64,000 bases of DNA from Hymenolepis diminuta (lineage: Eukaryota; Platyhelminthes; Cestoda; Cyclophyllidea; Hymenolepididae), in contig CAADRB010000040.1 of assembly GCA_900708905.1 (NCBI GenBank), forward strand, positions 1,109,265 to 1,173,264. The letters are read 5' to 3'. Shown in pieces: positions 1 to 12,600 of this stretch. Numbering within the stretch: the stretch's first letter is position 1; every line of letters begins with the position of its first letter. The notes under the pieces were generated by a model. The model was not told the origin of the DNA. It worked only from the letters and a program-made list of their open reading frames with translations, and searched no databases. The translations under genes were made by a program, and so were the position numbers.

Positions 1-405
1 AAATCAGTTAGGTCATACAAACCCTGTATCAGATATATTACATCCACAGTTACTGATTGCTTATTTTATCCAATCCCTGCTTTTTAACTTATATAGGTAT
101 TCTTTTGGTTTTTGGTATAAATCTTCTTTAAATGATGTATTGTTGTTCTCGTTAGAGATGGCACGAATGCATCGTATTAAAACCCACAAAGATTAATTTT
201 TGACGCAGTAAGTTAGCTTAGAGATCGTCCAGCGGAAAAGCAAGGATATCATATAAATCCAAATGCAAAATCCGAAGCAAATAATGTTATATCAGTACAT
301 AAGAAACATAAAGTGCTTCACATTTCCGAAATAAAATGACGTAAATTAGCTTATCCGTAGTGCGTTTTCATGGTTTTGTTTATTAACATTTTTTTTTTAT
401 TTCAG
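1..405. other. Non-coding, possible intron ending in a 3' splice site
   Basis: No open frame of note is seen. The block ends in an uninterrupted run of T, then TATTTCAG (CAG at 403-405), which is a good match to a metazoan 3' splice site on the plus strand. If that site is used, this stretch is the 3' part of an intron. Nothing else is recognised. Confidence 0.3.
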
Positions 406-474
406 AAGGATTGCGGTTTCAACGCAAAAGTTAAAAAGTGCTTCGAAACCCAGCCACTTCAAAGAATGAGCTGA
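406..474 (+). CDS. Candidate 3'-terminal coding exon, unknown gene (partial)
   Basis: Directly after the strong acceptor at 403-405, frame 1 is open for 22 codons and ends in TGA at 472-474. It begins KDCGFNAKVKKC and ends LQRMS. It contains two cysteines and several lysines and looks less biased than the surrounding AT-rich DNA. A possible AATAAA lies at 945-950, which would give a 3' UTR of about 490 bases. The second frame is also open up to a TGA at about 468-470, so the frame choice is not secure. I do not recognise the peptide, and upstream exons would be outside the window. A chance acceptor next to a short open frame is the main alternative. Confidence 0.2.
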   Translation, partial: KDCGFNAKVKKCFETQPLQRMS

Positions 475-3400
475 CTTTGTCGATTAAACCCCAAACACAA
501 ATTATCTGAGAATCACGACCCTGAATTGAGTATTTAAGCGAAACTCTTTTGATAGGGAAAAGATTGCCAAACCAAAATAGTCACAAGATATATGAGGAAA
601 AATTTCTCGACGGATCCATTTGTCCTGTAATTAGCACTAATTTATTTTTAATGCTTTTTAACTATTTAATTTGAAAAAGGTGCAGATTTGTTTAGGACGG
701 AACATTTAAGTGCATTTACAATAATCCAAAATGTAATATTTAGTCTTTTAAAACACAATTTGATGTTTTAAGCAGTTGGCAAGTTATTAGCGAAATATAA
801 AAAATTGTACAACTTTTTCAAATTAAATATATTTAAATCTAAAAGCGTTGAATTGCATGAACTACGTTTGCATTTTATTGTGACAAATAATTACGTAAAC
901 TTAATGGAAAAGATTGAGCTAAAACAAAAAAATATATAAATGTTAATAAAACAATGGCCTTATAATAGTTTTTTAAATGTGAATTTCCTTTTTTTGCAAA
1001 AATTTCTGATTTTAAAAATAAAGAACTTTAGTTAGTGCAGATTTCAACGTTGGGCCAAATTAAGTTGCGGTTTTCTCTAACTTGAAACCATATTATAACG
1101 TTCTATTAAAATGAGAGTTTGCATTATATGGTCACCCTCTTTAGCGGAAGAATATTTAAGAAATGCTCGAAAATTACAATTTTAAAATTAATAATTTAAC
1201 AATAAATTTGTAATGTTCGAGTTCTTTGTATTTATTATGAAATATGAAGAATTTTTATTTAAGTTACCGAACAAGCTAGTATTTTTTAATTAAAGTGACT
1301 TTATTTATACTGGAGTTTGAGAAAAGATCAATTCTAACCAAATTAAATGATCGAAATGAAAGATTGATCTGTCGCTTTGGGATTATCTGAGCATTTAGGA
1401 TTTTCTCTCTTAAGAGCTTATAGTATTTACCATCGAATTTCTAAAACTTTTCCTCTTCTTTCATAGAGTATTTCGTAAATATGCAAACATTTTCATGAAA
1501 TTTTGAATAAAAAAGAACAGACATTTATATTTAACGATATTTTGTGTGGCTTATTACAGATTTGTCATGCACTCAGTATTAATTTCCTAAAATTAGGCTT
1601 TTAAGATATAGTATTGATACAGTAATAAATATATATTAGCGAAAGTTAATTTAAAATTTCTCGTTAATAAGCAAGGGAATTACGATTTACAAAATCTGAA
1701 TTCTGAGCTGGTCATTGAATGCATATTCTACTAACTGAATCCGGAAATCGAAAGGAACATCTCTTCGGGCGCTGCAATTTTATCCTCTTTCCATATCCTC
1801 CATTGAAATTCGCCCGATTTTAGTTGCTCTTCCGAAATGAACGATGGTAAAATTATCCGCATTACCGGGGGTTTATAAGGGATAATATATATTATATAAT
1901 ACTAAACGTAACATGTTCTTTGAAAATTCGACCCAACCATAAACTTTTAAGTTAATTTGGGACAAAAATATTACTCTTTTCTTTTAACAAATGCAAAATA
2001 ATTGAAAAGTACTATGCTTTTTATCTTTGCATTACCTTAGTTAAAAAATACCAAAAGTAATGTTAACCATGCAGTGAGATTGGATTAAATATTTAGTTCC
2101 ATATTCTCTTGAAATAATCTAATGGCTCTCATTTATTAAGCTTATTTTATAGTTTACATGACTGATACAAACTACTATAATGCATTATAATTTATCCGCT
2201 GCATATTAGAACCTCTCTTATCAAAAAATCTCATTAAACTCAAAACGTAAATGAATAATGTTTGTTTGAGTGAAAGCAGGTGAATTCCTCTAAATTAGTA
2301 AAAATGTCTCTACTTTCCCATCTGTTTACCCTTGGATAAGAGTTAACTCTGATAAATTGAAGTGGTTCAACCAATTACTCAAATAAATTAACTAGCGCGC
2401 ACGCATTAAATATTGTAGAGATGAACTAAATCGAAACAAGGAGGCCAAATTGTTTTAAATAAACACTTGGACTTTGAATCATAATGAATTCAAAGTGAAA
2501 TTAACATTTATAAACTGTAAAATTTTGACCACAATGTCTTACAGTCGACTTAATACGGATATTACATAATATACAAAACCCCAATTATCGTTGGTGTGCT
2601 ATCGACAATTCACCGATGACTTTCTACAAAAATTTATATATTATTATACCCACGGTTGTTCTTGTGAACATCCAAAACGTTCGAATTTTGACATTTGTTT
2701 CAGTTAAACAAATATCAAGGAAGTCCAGAATGTACAAAGAATGTTCCATAGCACTCTGAAATATTTCTTAGAAAAAATTGCATTTACTTATTCATTTAAT
2801 TAGAGCTATAACATCTGATTATTGTGCAGTTGAGGAGGTTATCAAATTGTGCACTTCCTGTTAAATAAAATTATGGAAGTACCATTTACTGGCTGCCGTT
2901 TAGTTCTAACTGAACAAAAAATTTGCACTCAATATAGACTACACTAATTTTATACACCAAATATATTTATAATTTTTATAAAAATAACTTAAATACTTTT
3001 AAAAAATCCACAAAACGAATATTAATTGGAACTACCATTGCTATTTCTGGAATTAAAAGAGTTTAAATACATTTTATTAGGGTTTTCACAAATTTGCTAA
3101 ATTCTTACAGAAAAATTATTTACCTTTCTCAACTATTTCTAAAAGATATCAGTATAAAAATAGTTGTAGAATGCCATCTATCTATTTTAATTTCAATCTT
3201 TTATGTGAAATTTTCCAAAAGTATCGATGCTGCAGTGTGGATAATTAAATTAGTATGAAATAGCAATTAATAATGAATCATCTTTACAAATAAATAAAAA
3301 TTATTTTCCATTTACTCTCTTAAATAAATTTATAAATAACTATTTCGTATTCACAACCTTTAGGACGAATTATCGATCTTATAAAATCGTGAATATAATA

Positions 3401-3845
3401 TCGATTTATAAAAAAATGACCCATTAAAATGAAATTTTGGATTATAATTTCAATTATTTTTTGAATATACAAAAGTCAAAAATGAATAAATTTACTAATT
3501 GTGAAAAAATAATATTTGTGCCTCAGTTTTTGCGACGAGATCGCTTTCAATAATCCAGTAATAGTTCTTTTAGATACTTTCATTAACACTACGTATACAT
3601 ATTTTAACAAATGTGCAATTTTAAAAAGAAATAGTAAAGATTTGATTAATCTGTGTTTAATAAATTTATGTTGACAGAAAATACATTGTTTTTGAAATAA
3701 ACGATTTCGATTTTTTAAATAAGTTTTATTATATACGTTACTCCTCTGCAAGCAAAGATGCATAGCAAAATAGAATAAAAAGTATTTTAATATTTTTTCA
3801 CCTAAAATTTTTGAAATGAAGTTTAGCTGCAATATGAGTTGCAGG
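475..3845. other. AT-rich non-coding stretch
   Basis: About 3.4 kb of AT-rich sequence dense in stops on both strands. An AATAAA at 945-950 could serve the candidate exon at 406-474. The minus-strand open frame at 3476-3832 is dominated by AT-rich codons (Lys, Phe, Ile, Asn, Tyr) and shows no domain, so I treat it as chance. No repeat is recognised. Confidence 0.5.
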
Positions 3846-3924
3846 TGATGTAATGGTCAACGTTTATAAATATCAACAAGGTGATCATCCACTGATGTGA
3901 TGTCTAACTCCATCGATCACCTTG
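3846..3924 (+). repeat. tRNA-like SINE head relic with flanking inverted repeat
   Basis: TGATGTAATGG at 3846-3856 resembles a pol III A box (consensus TRGCNNAGYNGG). TGTCTAACTCC at 3901-3911 resembles a B box (GGTTCGANTCC) with several mismatches. The 55-base spacing is somewhat longer than in a true tRNA. A perfect 10-bp inverted repeat, CAAGGTGATC (3877-3886) with GATCACCTTG (3915-3924), encloses the B-box region. The B-box region resembles that of the relic near 39.7 kb. This is too degenerate for a tRNA gene; a diverged tRNA-derived SINE is the best reading, and chance is the alternative. Confidence 0.22.
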
Positions 3925-6900
3925 GATTAGCAGGAAACTTTAAAAAATGCGCATTTTCAATCAGATAATTCTGAGAATCCTGATTTAAATTTTGTTTTAG
4001 AAACATTAATTGTATGTCACAATTTTTAAAATGCAAAAATGATTCGTATTTCAGCTAAACGTTCAGACTAATCAGATCACAGACATTTTAAATTACCATC
4101 TTTTGTTATTTTTTAATTTAATAAATTAAAACTGCATTTTTGATTAATTTATGTAGCAGCTTACCTAAGAATAGTACACAATGTTGTAATTTAGTATTAA
4201 AAGGGAAAATAAAATGATATATATTTAGAAAACATCAGAAGAAAGGGAAATCTAAAGTGCACTGAAATGTCTTATAGGTTATTTTTTACTTGCAATAGTT
4301 ATTGCGTAAAATGTTTTGCTTTCTGATTTTAAAATTTACCCGTAAATTAAATGATAAAGTTAATGTCTTAACTTTTCAGAACTTTTTGAATAATGGAACC
4401 ACTTAGTAGGAAATTTTGTGTCATCTTTCTCTATTATAAGATACGATCAAGAATCTACACAAAAGCGTGATTTAAATTAAGAAGCAATAAAATTCTAATG
4501 TAAATACGCCCAATTTTACTATAAATTATGAAATAAAAAATTAAATATCTCACACAAAGAAATTGAAATAAGTGATCAAAATAAATGTCACTCTAATGAA
4601 ATTAAAGCCCAGTTTTAAAGTTAATTTACCGGGCCAGTAAAAATGGCATTAATTGCAATTATTTTCTTGAACGTTTTAATTTATTTATGTTCAATTTAAC
4701 GTAAATATCTTATTAAGAAATAATTAGCACAAAATATCGGTCAAAATAGAAGCATTTTTGAAAATTCCTTCAAACAGCGCAGCTATTAAAATATTTCTAA
4801 ATTAAATAAACTTATGGCAAAAAATATTAAATGTGGATGAAAAAACATGCTTACCGTTTTTAATTGCTTGAACAATTTTTTAAGCGACTTGTTGCCTCTA
4901 TCTTGATAAATCAAATTTTGCCTGTAAACTTTAACGACTCGTCAATTACAAAACTGATAAAGTAGACGCCCAATTCTCACATTCCTTCATATTTTCCGTT
5001 CGATTCTTCTTTCGCTTTTTTTCATTTTTTCTCTAACACTCTCTCTATTTTTAATTGTTGTCATTTAATAACTTCCACTTCGCTCATGACTTAGTCTTCT
5101 GGAACTTCGAAACTGTGGTTGACCGTTGTAACGCTATTAATATTATGCAATACACCAACAGGAAAAACAATGTTACATTAATTGAGTTAGGGTTCCAATT
5201 GTTGTTACCTTGGTAAGAGCTATAAAATTGAATTGCATTGGGGTTCTGTTCAGGTATAAATAGGTTAGCCCTTCACAATATTTAAAAAATTATTGTATTT
5301 TTATAACGGTTAACATGATCAGTATTTTTTAAAATTTCTTTTGAAGATATTACTAAAATTGTCTTGGCACGAATGGGATGAAATAATATAGATGAGATAT
5401 ACCAACCTTGATAAAAGATGCTAAATTTTGGAAATCAACATGCTATGTACATTTGCATAAAAGGACAAAAATATTAATTTTAGTTAAAAATATTTTCATT
5501 TACAGGGATCGTATATATTCCGTGAATTTGAGATAAATCAAATTCATGTGAACACATTTGTATATATATAGCGCCGTTATATTTACTAATTCCAGATAAT
5601 TTAACTCGAATTACAAAATCGACTGAATGTTAGATTAAGCATAAAATCGAGCGATTTGAGTAGTAAATTTTTAAAGTTTTAAGATTCAACATTTAAATTC
5701 TTATGTACATTTGGTTTATGTTTTAAATATGGAAATTTAGAACCGAAAATTGAAAATTGAAGAACAAAACTGCAACCAAAAATAAATCTCTTTTACTTAT
5801 TGGAAAGGGCCAAACTAATTATGTTTTCGAAACATTAAACATTATAATAAATTATAAAATACAGCCAACAAATTAACGATTTAAATTCAATTATTATTTA
5901 AAAGTTTCTTAAGTAAGCTTTTACAACTTTCCGTCATTTTTTAAAAACAAATTTATACTCAATTAATTTATCTCTTTATATTTCCAACAAGTCCAAATAG
6001 TAATATTATTTAATACCCTACGGTTCAACTATTGTAATTTTAAAAAATCATGCAAAATAGATACGAGAAAAGATTATTTTAATTAAAAAATTAAAATATT
6101 GGCAGTTTTTTATTATAGGTGTTTATGCAAATTAGAAATATCATTGAATATAACTGACTTCCATGGTATGTACTTCAAAAATAATTGATTTTAAAAATTT
6201 TGCCCAAATATTAATCTCAAAGCACATTAGGTGAAAAGTAGTGCTTTCTTATCTCAGTGCAAAATATTATAAAACTTTATGGCATTTTGTAGAATAAATA
6301 ATAAACAAGTATATCTGGAAAACACGGTGGAATTGATTATTTAACCTTAAACTGTGAAGAAATTTCTGAAGGTTATTCAGTATTCCTTCTTAATAATGCT
6401 AAAGCATATATTTTGAACGCCTACCATTTCCTCAGAAATAAGCTTTAAAAGTTTGATGTTCGAAAACTCGACGAAAACATGAAGTTTAAAAAAACAAAAC
6501 AGCAAAGTGGTAATGTCTCCTGCGACACACCTAAATATTAACTTTAATAGAACAATCTGATTGTTTGAATTGCATACTCTTACTCACGTCTGGAAAAATT
6601 TGCATTTGCAAATGTTTCATGACCAAACTTTCATGTTGATATATTTTCTTCATAACAAATCAGTCATCAGATGTTTATAATATTGTATTTTTAACATTAA
6701 TTTTAGGGGAATCAAAACTGGCCAAAATATTTTTGCACTTAACAAAAATGGAAATTTTGTTTTTCATGCCCTTTTTTCATGGGAAAAGCAGTATTAGACT
6801 TGTTTTTTATGTCGAACTTTGCTTGATTAGGAATGATCCTAATAAAAGCCGTTAGCGAACCGTCAACACCTCCATTAATATATTTACTTGCAATTACGAA

Positions 6901-7592
6901 ATGCATTTTATTGCAACAATTATGTCACTCTAAACGAATTTTGAAGTGATGGACATTGATTAATAATTATCTAATTGTCAGACCGACTACCGGAGCAATG
7001 TTTGCCACTGGTTTTTTTTCCATTTTTAAATATTTCGCCCGTATTTATTCACCACTTAATCGTATTTCTTGTTTGTACTCCATTTATATTGTAGGAAAGT
7101 GCATGAGCTAGTTTTTCTGAATAGCTTTGGTTTTTTATCCATCCTATAAATCATTACTATAAAATGCATAGATAACAAAAAAATAATGCCCACCCTTGTA
7201 GTTGCCTACCTTCCAAAAGTTCATTATTTGCTAGAAAAAAATCTTTATAAATGATACAAAACCGTCATTTTAAATGAATTTTTATATAAATTAGATTCTT
7301 TATTTCAATACTCCTTTAGTTAATAACGAATTGGTAAAAATGCTGATATGGTTTTGCTTTTCATTGCCTTATATTTTCCTTTTCAGGTTTACTTTACATA
7401 AATAAATAAACCGTCTTTTCTATACATTTGGAAAAAATTTTTTTGAAAAAGAAGGTCATTTTTATTTCATCAGTTTGCTCGTTCTTATTTTGGTGTGGTC
7501 TAATTATCTTCAGTGTGGGGAGACTAATTTCATTCTCCATTCCAACCCCAGATTCAATCGATATACTACTGCAATGTCCACATTCCGTTTAT
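3925..7592. other. AT-rich non-coding stretch
   Basis: No exon-like block, RNA gene or recognised transposon. There is a short TA run at 5561-5570 and many A/T homopolymer runs. I see nothing else to annotate. Confidence 0.5.
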
Positions 7593-7626
7593 TTTTCTCC
7601 CATTAAGTGGGTTAAATGGGAGAAAA
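7593..7626. repeat. Perfect 12-bp hairpin
   Basis: TTTTCTCCCATT (7593-7604) and AATGGGAGAAAA (7615-7626) are exact reverse complements separated by a 10-base loop. It lies inside a short TTG-started open frame (7428-7670) that has no recognisable protein content. It may be a fold-back element relic or a random palindrome. Confidence 0.7.
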
Positions 7627-8530
7627 TTTTGATATTCGGAAAGTTTATTAAGTATGACTACTTGAAATGATATTTCATAAATTTCACAGTAAAGAAATTG
7701 CATACTCAGCAATAAAAGCACAAAATTATAGATTTCGCGATTAATATTAAATGGGAAAATAATTTTTTGTTAAATAGCTCCGAAAAATAGATAGATATGA
7801 CTAATCAAAAATATTTAAAGCAACATTGCATGTCTGGTTTTATTTGTACAGTTGCTCAACTAACAAATATTTAAACTATGTCCTCGTTTCATAAATAGAT
7901 TTCCAATTCTTCCTGTTATCTACTTAGTTAAACTGATTTATATAATACTTTACTCATGCGCTTTTAAACAAGTAAAGAATACTTGACAAGGTACGACTCT
8001 TATTTGTTCATTTTCATATTTAAGCAACGCTAAATTATTTTTATATTTTTAAACAAATATTTGACGGAGGCTTTTGTTGATATTAAACTGGTTTAATTGA
8101 AAAAAACCATATAGGAATTAAAAGGGGATCAGATGAAGCACTTTAATAAATATTCACTATCATTTTAATTAATTTAAGATAGGGTTTGAGCAAACTAATA
8201 GAATTTTAAAGTTACACTATTGAGTTCTGCAGGATGCAAGCAGTCTCTAAGATAGCGCATTTAAGCAGGTGATTTGTATGTTATTGCTTACATTAAAGGG
8301 CATTTAGAAAATCTTCCGAACGTTTTAATGAAATACTGGACGATGTTTTATGAAAATGACATATGTCAAAACTATCAGATTGCATAATGGTGCACATCCA
8401 TATAAGTCAGCTGCTTTAGAAAAATAAATTAATGCAGAATTAATCTAATAAACGTCTTTCCATGCATAGGATAATCTGTAATATGTAAAAGTTAAAGTAA
8501 CGCAATCAAATCAAGGGCCAAGATGAAATA
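7627..8530. other. AT-rich non-coding stretch
   Basis: Nothing recognised. Stops are frequent in all frames and there are no repeats of note. Confidence 0.5.
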
Positions 8531-8588
8531 GCGGTGGGGAAGATCCGTATAAGATCCTCTCCACACTGTTATCGAGAATAAATTCTCG
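8531..8588. repeat. Two adjacent hairpins
   Basis: The first is imperfect: GTGGGGAAGATC (from about 8534) pairs with GATCCTCTCCACAC (ending about 8566). The second is perfect: CGAGAAT (8573-8579), a 2-base centre, ATTCTCG (8582-8588). Their immediate adjacency is unusual for this AT-rich background. The function is unknown. Confidence 0.6.
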
Positions 8589-9547
8589 CAGCAAGTCTCA
8601 AAGGAAAAGTGATTCATAATTAAAGCATTTTTTTAAATTCTTAAGTAGCAAAAATGAAAAATTTTCTTCAATATAGTTTAGGCTGACGTGACACAGATTT
8701 AATAAAAATAGTGCTATTTGGAAGCTCAGTTCTTAATTTGCAAAAACTGGTTTCACAATGAAGGAGTAAATACTAAAGAGAAAATGCATGTACAAGAAAA
8801 ATTTACTCAGAATTTAAGATGCATTTTATTTTTTAAAATCAGCAATAGACAATATAATAAAACTATTTGTCTATGGGATGCAATTCTGAACGTCTTAAAT
8901 CATGTAGCTATTTTTCACATCAAGCAATTGCTTAGAGGATAGAAAGACCGTTTATTCAGAAATAAAAGAGAATTCAGTAAATCCGTTTTTAAGAGAAAAA
9001 ATAAATGAATGTGCTAAATTTCACACCGTCAGAAAATAGTGGGCATAGACATATGCCGAAAAGCGGAAGTTTCATTACTGGGTTCGAAAATTATATTCCA
9101 AAAGAGGCTCAATTCATAGTGAATTATAAGATGAAACTGAATTTGTGCAATGCTCTTTGCTAAAACTTCATTATAAACAATAAATTTTCCTACATTCCAC
9201 TGATTATTTAAAAATGTCATCCAAATTTGATTACTTGATAAAATCTTCCAACAGCTAACGGAGTTTTGCCTACTCAGAATATTTACCAGTCCGACCTTTA
9301 CCAGTTCACATTTGTAAACTGATGAATATCACTTAAGATAATTTGTTTTTTCCATCGCTAGAAGGAACATACGAATTGAAGTGGCAAATCTGATCCATCA
9401 TGAAAAATCTGTCAATAAGCACTGAACATTGCAAACAAGCAGTTACTGGAATTGAGACAAAAATTAATAAATTTGAATTTTGAACATGAAATTTCCATTA
9501 AGCAAGCAGTTTACAACTCGAATTTAAAAATCAAATTGAGTAACACC
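8589..9547. other. AT-rich non-coding stretch
   Basis: Short open frames on both strands (8718-8942 plus, 9029-9220 minus) lack domains and are treated as chance. No RNA gene is seen. Confidence 0.45.
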
Positions 9548-9676
9548 CTTTGATACCTAGACGCTACTCTCTATACTCTTTTGACCCCCTCCACTTTACT
9601 TTTTCTGTTGACCCACCTCTGTTTATTGTTACATTTAAAATTTTCCAAATTTTATCGTATTACTGTGGATAATATT
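9548..9676 (+). repeat. Dispersed repeat, copy 1 (matches about 24.88-25.02 kb)
   Basis: It starts with CTTTGATACCTAGACGCTAC and ends with TATTACTGTGGATAAT. The segment at about 24881-25016 starts CTTTGATACTTCGACACTAT and ends with the identical TATTACTGTGGATAAT, with a pyrimidine-rich middle in both. The order and spacing of the matching blocks are conserved over about 130 bases, so they are diverged copies of one family in the same orientation. No coding capacity or terminal structure is seen. Confidence 0.6.
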
Positions 9677-12600
9677 GAAAAGTTTCCCAAAGTCATCCAA
9701 ACCTCTGCAAATAAATGCGCTATATACTTAACTTTAATTAAAAACCATGAAAACCTTTTTTTGCTAATGGAGATGATTTTCTCAGCTTGAAACTAGGAAA
9801 AAACCTCATATTTTATATTAAGTATGACAAATTAAGTATGGTACAAGCTAGGCTGTAAAATTAAAACATTTATTACCTCTGACATCTATTAATTCGACAC
9901 GAACATAATGTATGCAGAATCCCAAGAACCCTACTTTGTGTTTTTAAATTTTGAACTAAATTTAAATTTGAGATTTCATGCATTCTACTTCACTTTTTTT
10001 CCAAATCAAATTTTGTGTTTATTAAATTTGATTTGTATTAACGTTATAGTACTTTTGCTTAACAGTGTTACATCAAACTAATAAAATTAAATTTTAACAA
10101 ATGAATACGGATTTCTAATTTCAAAACTTCATTTTTTGTTCTTAGTTGCAAAAGTAGCATTTTAATTCCAACCAGATTATCATGTATTTCTCATCTATAC
10201 AGATAAGAAAAAGCCACTTTCATTTCATTTGAAAGTCTCAGAAACTTTACCCTGTAAAACAACATAAGTAGTAATGCAACTGTGCTGCCTGCCTCTATTT
10301 GAGCTATCTCTAACCTAATATCATATTTCAAATACGCATTGAAAATGCAATAAAAAATACTACTAACCAGATTGTTTTGTATTTAAGGGTCTGTATTTTC
10401 AGACTCTGTATTATTCCTTTTGTCGATGTTAAGTTAAGCCCCGTTAAATCGTATTCATACGATAAAAGATTATATTAAGTTTAATAACCACGAAGTCGTC
10501 TAATTTGATGGATCTATGTGAATTCCTTCATTCATTTGCAAATAATTTTGAACAGAATTATGAACTGCCATATTAAAAGAACCACAAGTTTATGTAAAAT
10601 TTTGCTCTCAAAACATACTTGAAGTGCACTTTTAGCAAGAGAATATTTTTGAAGCATAATAACGTATAATAACAAAGATGTAACAATCTGAAATGGAAAC
10701 CAAGACGAAAATGTTCGGAATCACTTCCTCTTCCATCTGTTATTTCTTCATTGAAAGCAGTACACTCTTCAGTTTGCATCATTTCTTTGATTCGATCTTT
10801 TGATGTAATCTATGAATATTTATGAAAAAAATAACCTCTGCGAAATATAATATGCATTGATGTGGAAACACTGCAAAACGATAATCGGACACCGGGATCA
10901 ATTATATTTCGATTGCGATAAAGAGTCAAACTATATCCAACAAAACAAAGTTACTGTTAAATAAAGATGCGCATTTAAAAAATAATTCAATTATTTCGAT
11001 ACTTTTTTTATTAATTTGTAATGAGAAGAGTTTTAAAAAACAGGCAATATTTCATATACCTAAATGGACAAATAGAGTAACCCTATCCAGAAATTAAAAT
11101 TTTATTTCATTCCTCTTCCTCAAATATGGATACAGACTCTCTGTTATCGCTCTCGTCGTAACTGCTTATCAAGATTCTAAAAATGGCCTCAAACACCTTT
11201 CTATCATGCCTGTCATGATCACTTGTCAAAACGTCACGTGACCCTAGTTTCGCTGCTACCGTACTCGTTTGGATTCCCTATTGAGGACCAACAAATGACT
11301 TTGGACGTACAATCAAGTCATGAAGAAACTATTTACATCTACTTTTTCAAAAATAATTATAAAAACCACTTTCACATTCTAATGGTTCTTGGATCACTTT
11401 ATTAACGTTACTTGCCACTGTCATTTCTCCTCTCCCTATTCTGTTCTCACAGTAAATATTGACGCAAGATGAAGATAAAGTCTGTGTAATAGTTAGCAAA
11501 AGATCACACAACAATGTGAAAATTTTACTTTTTGAATGAAATTTAAAATTTTTGAAAGGCCTTTATCATAAGCGAGTGATTTGTGATATTGTCATAAATA
11601 AGATAACGCGATAATGGTTATTTATTTAATATTTCCTAAATTTATACATAGAAAATTTAAAGTAAATCCTAGATAACAGCAAGTACCATACTGGATTAAA
11701 CATTACTTAACCTATAACTTAGAGGACACATAAATAATAATTTATGACAATTTCAGTCAAAAACAATGTGTGGTCGAATATATGATCGGCAAATTTCCAA
11801 AAGTACTCCCCATTTAATTTAATTAATCCTGGGAGGTAACTGTTTTGCAGAAAATGGCAAATTTATTTTTGATGTCACGAGTACCAAATAATCTGCTAAT
11901 TTAACCGTGCAGATTTTACTTGGCTCGAACAAAATCTTGTGTAAGTATCCTATTTTCAAAAATGTATTACTACCCACAGGGGTGGAATCAATTTTGCAAC
12001 TTTTTGAAGTGTGGTAAGCAACTGAAATTAGCCAAAAGAAAGTCGAAATTTGAGAGGAGAGCCTAACATATGTCAAAAAGAATGGATCAAAAGGATCCTG
12101 AAAGCGGCGCCAGGATTGAAAAAAGTTCTACTCCTTTGAATTTTGGATTTTAGTTGTTCAATATTTATTAAATGGATAGTTTATGTTTGAAAATTCCTTA
12201 TTTGTACCCAAGATTGCAACTTATTAAACAATTATTTTGTTAGTGCCGTTTGGTTTTGCCACTTCATAATATCCATCCACTAGTTGAGAAGGCGAAATGA
12301 TCTTGCCCAGTGGTCGGCAGTTTACCGTCTGGACACATTGTTTTATAATCGATAATGAGAGTTTTAAAATATTTAAAAAGTTCTGGTTGCGGAAATGATC
12401 AAAAAGCAACGGGCGCTAGAAATAAAATTATCGTATGAAAAAGCCAATTGAAAAGTCAAGACGTCAAGTACTTTATTATGAATTATGCAAGCATGAGGAT
12501 ATACATGTTATCAGATGTACAACGCCTTCGAAAATTAATTTGTTTGATTTTTTCCTTGAAGTGTTTTTCATGATAGTATTTGATGAAATGTTATTATAGT

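Noticed and set aside
3476..3832. 118-codon minus-strand open frame
   Set aside because: Composition is dominated by AT-rich codons, with no motif; expected by chance in this DNA.
11819..12409. Two minus-strand open frames with fairly mixed residues
   Set aside because: Different frames, no splice signals joining them convincingly, and no family recognised.
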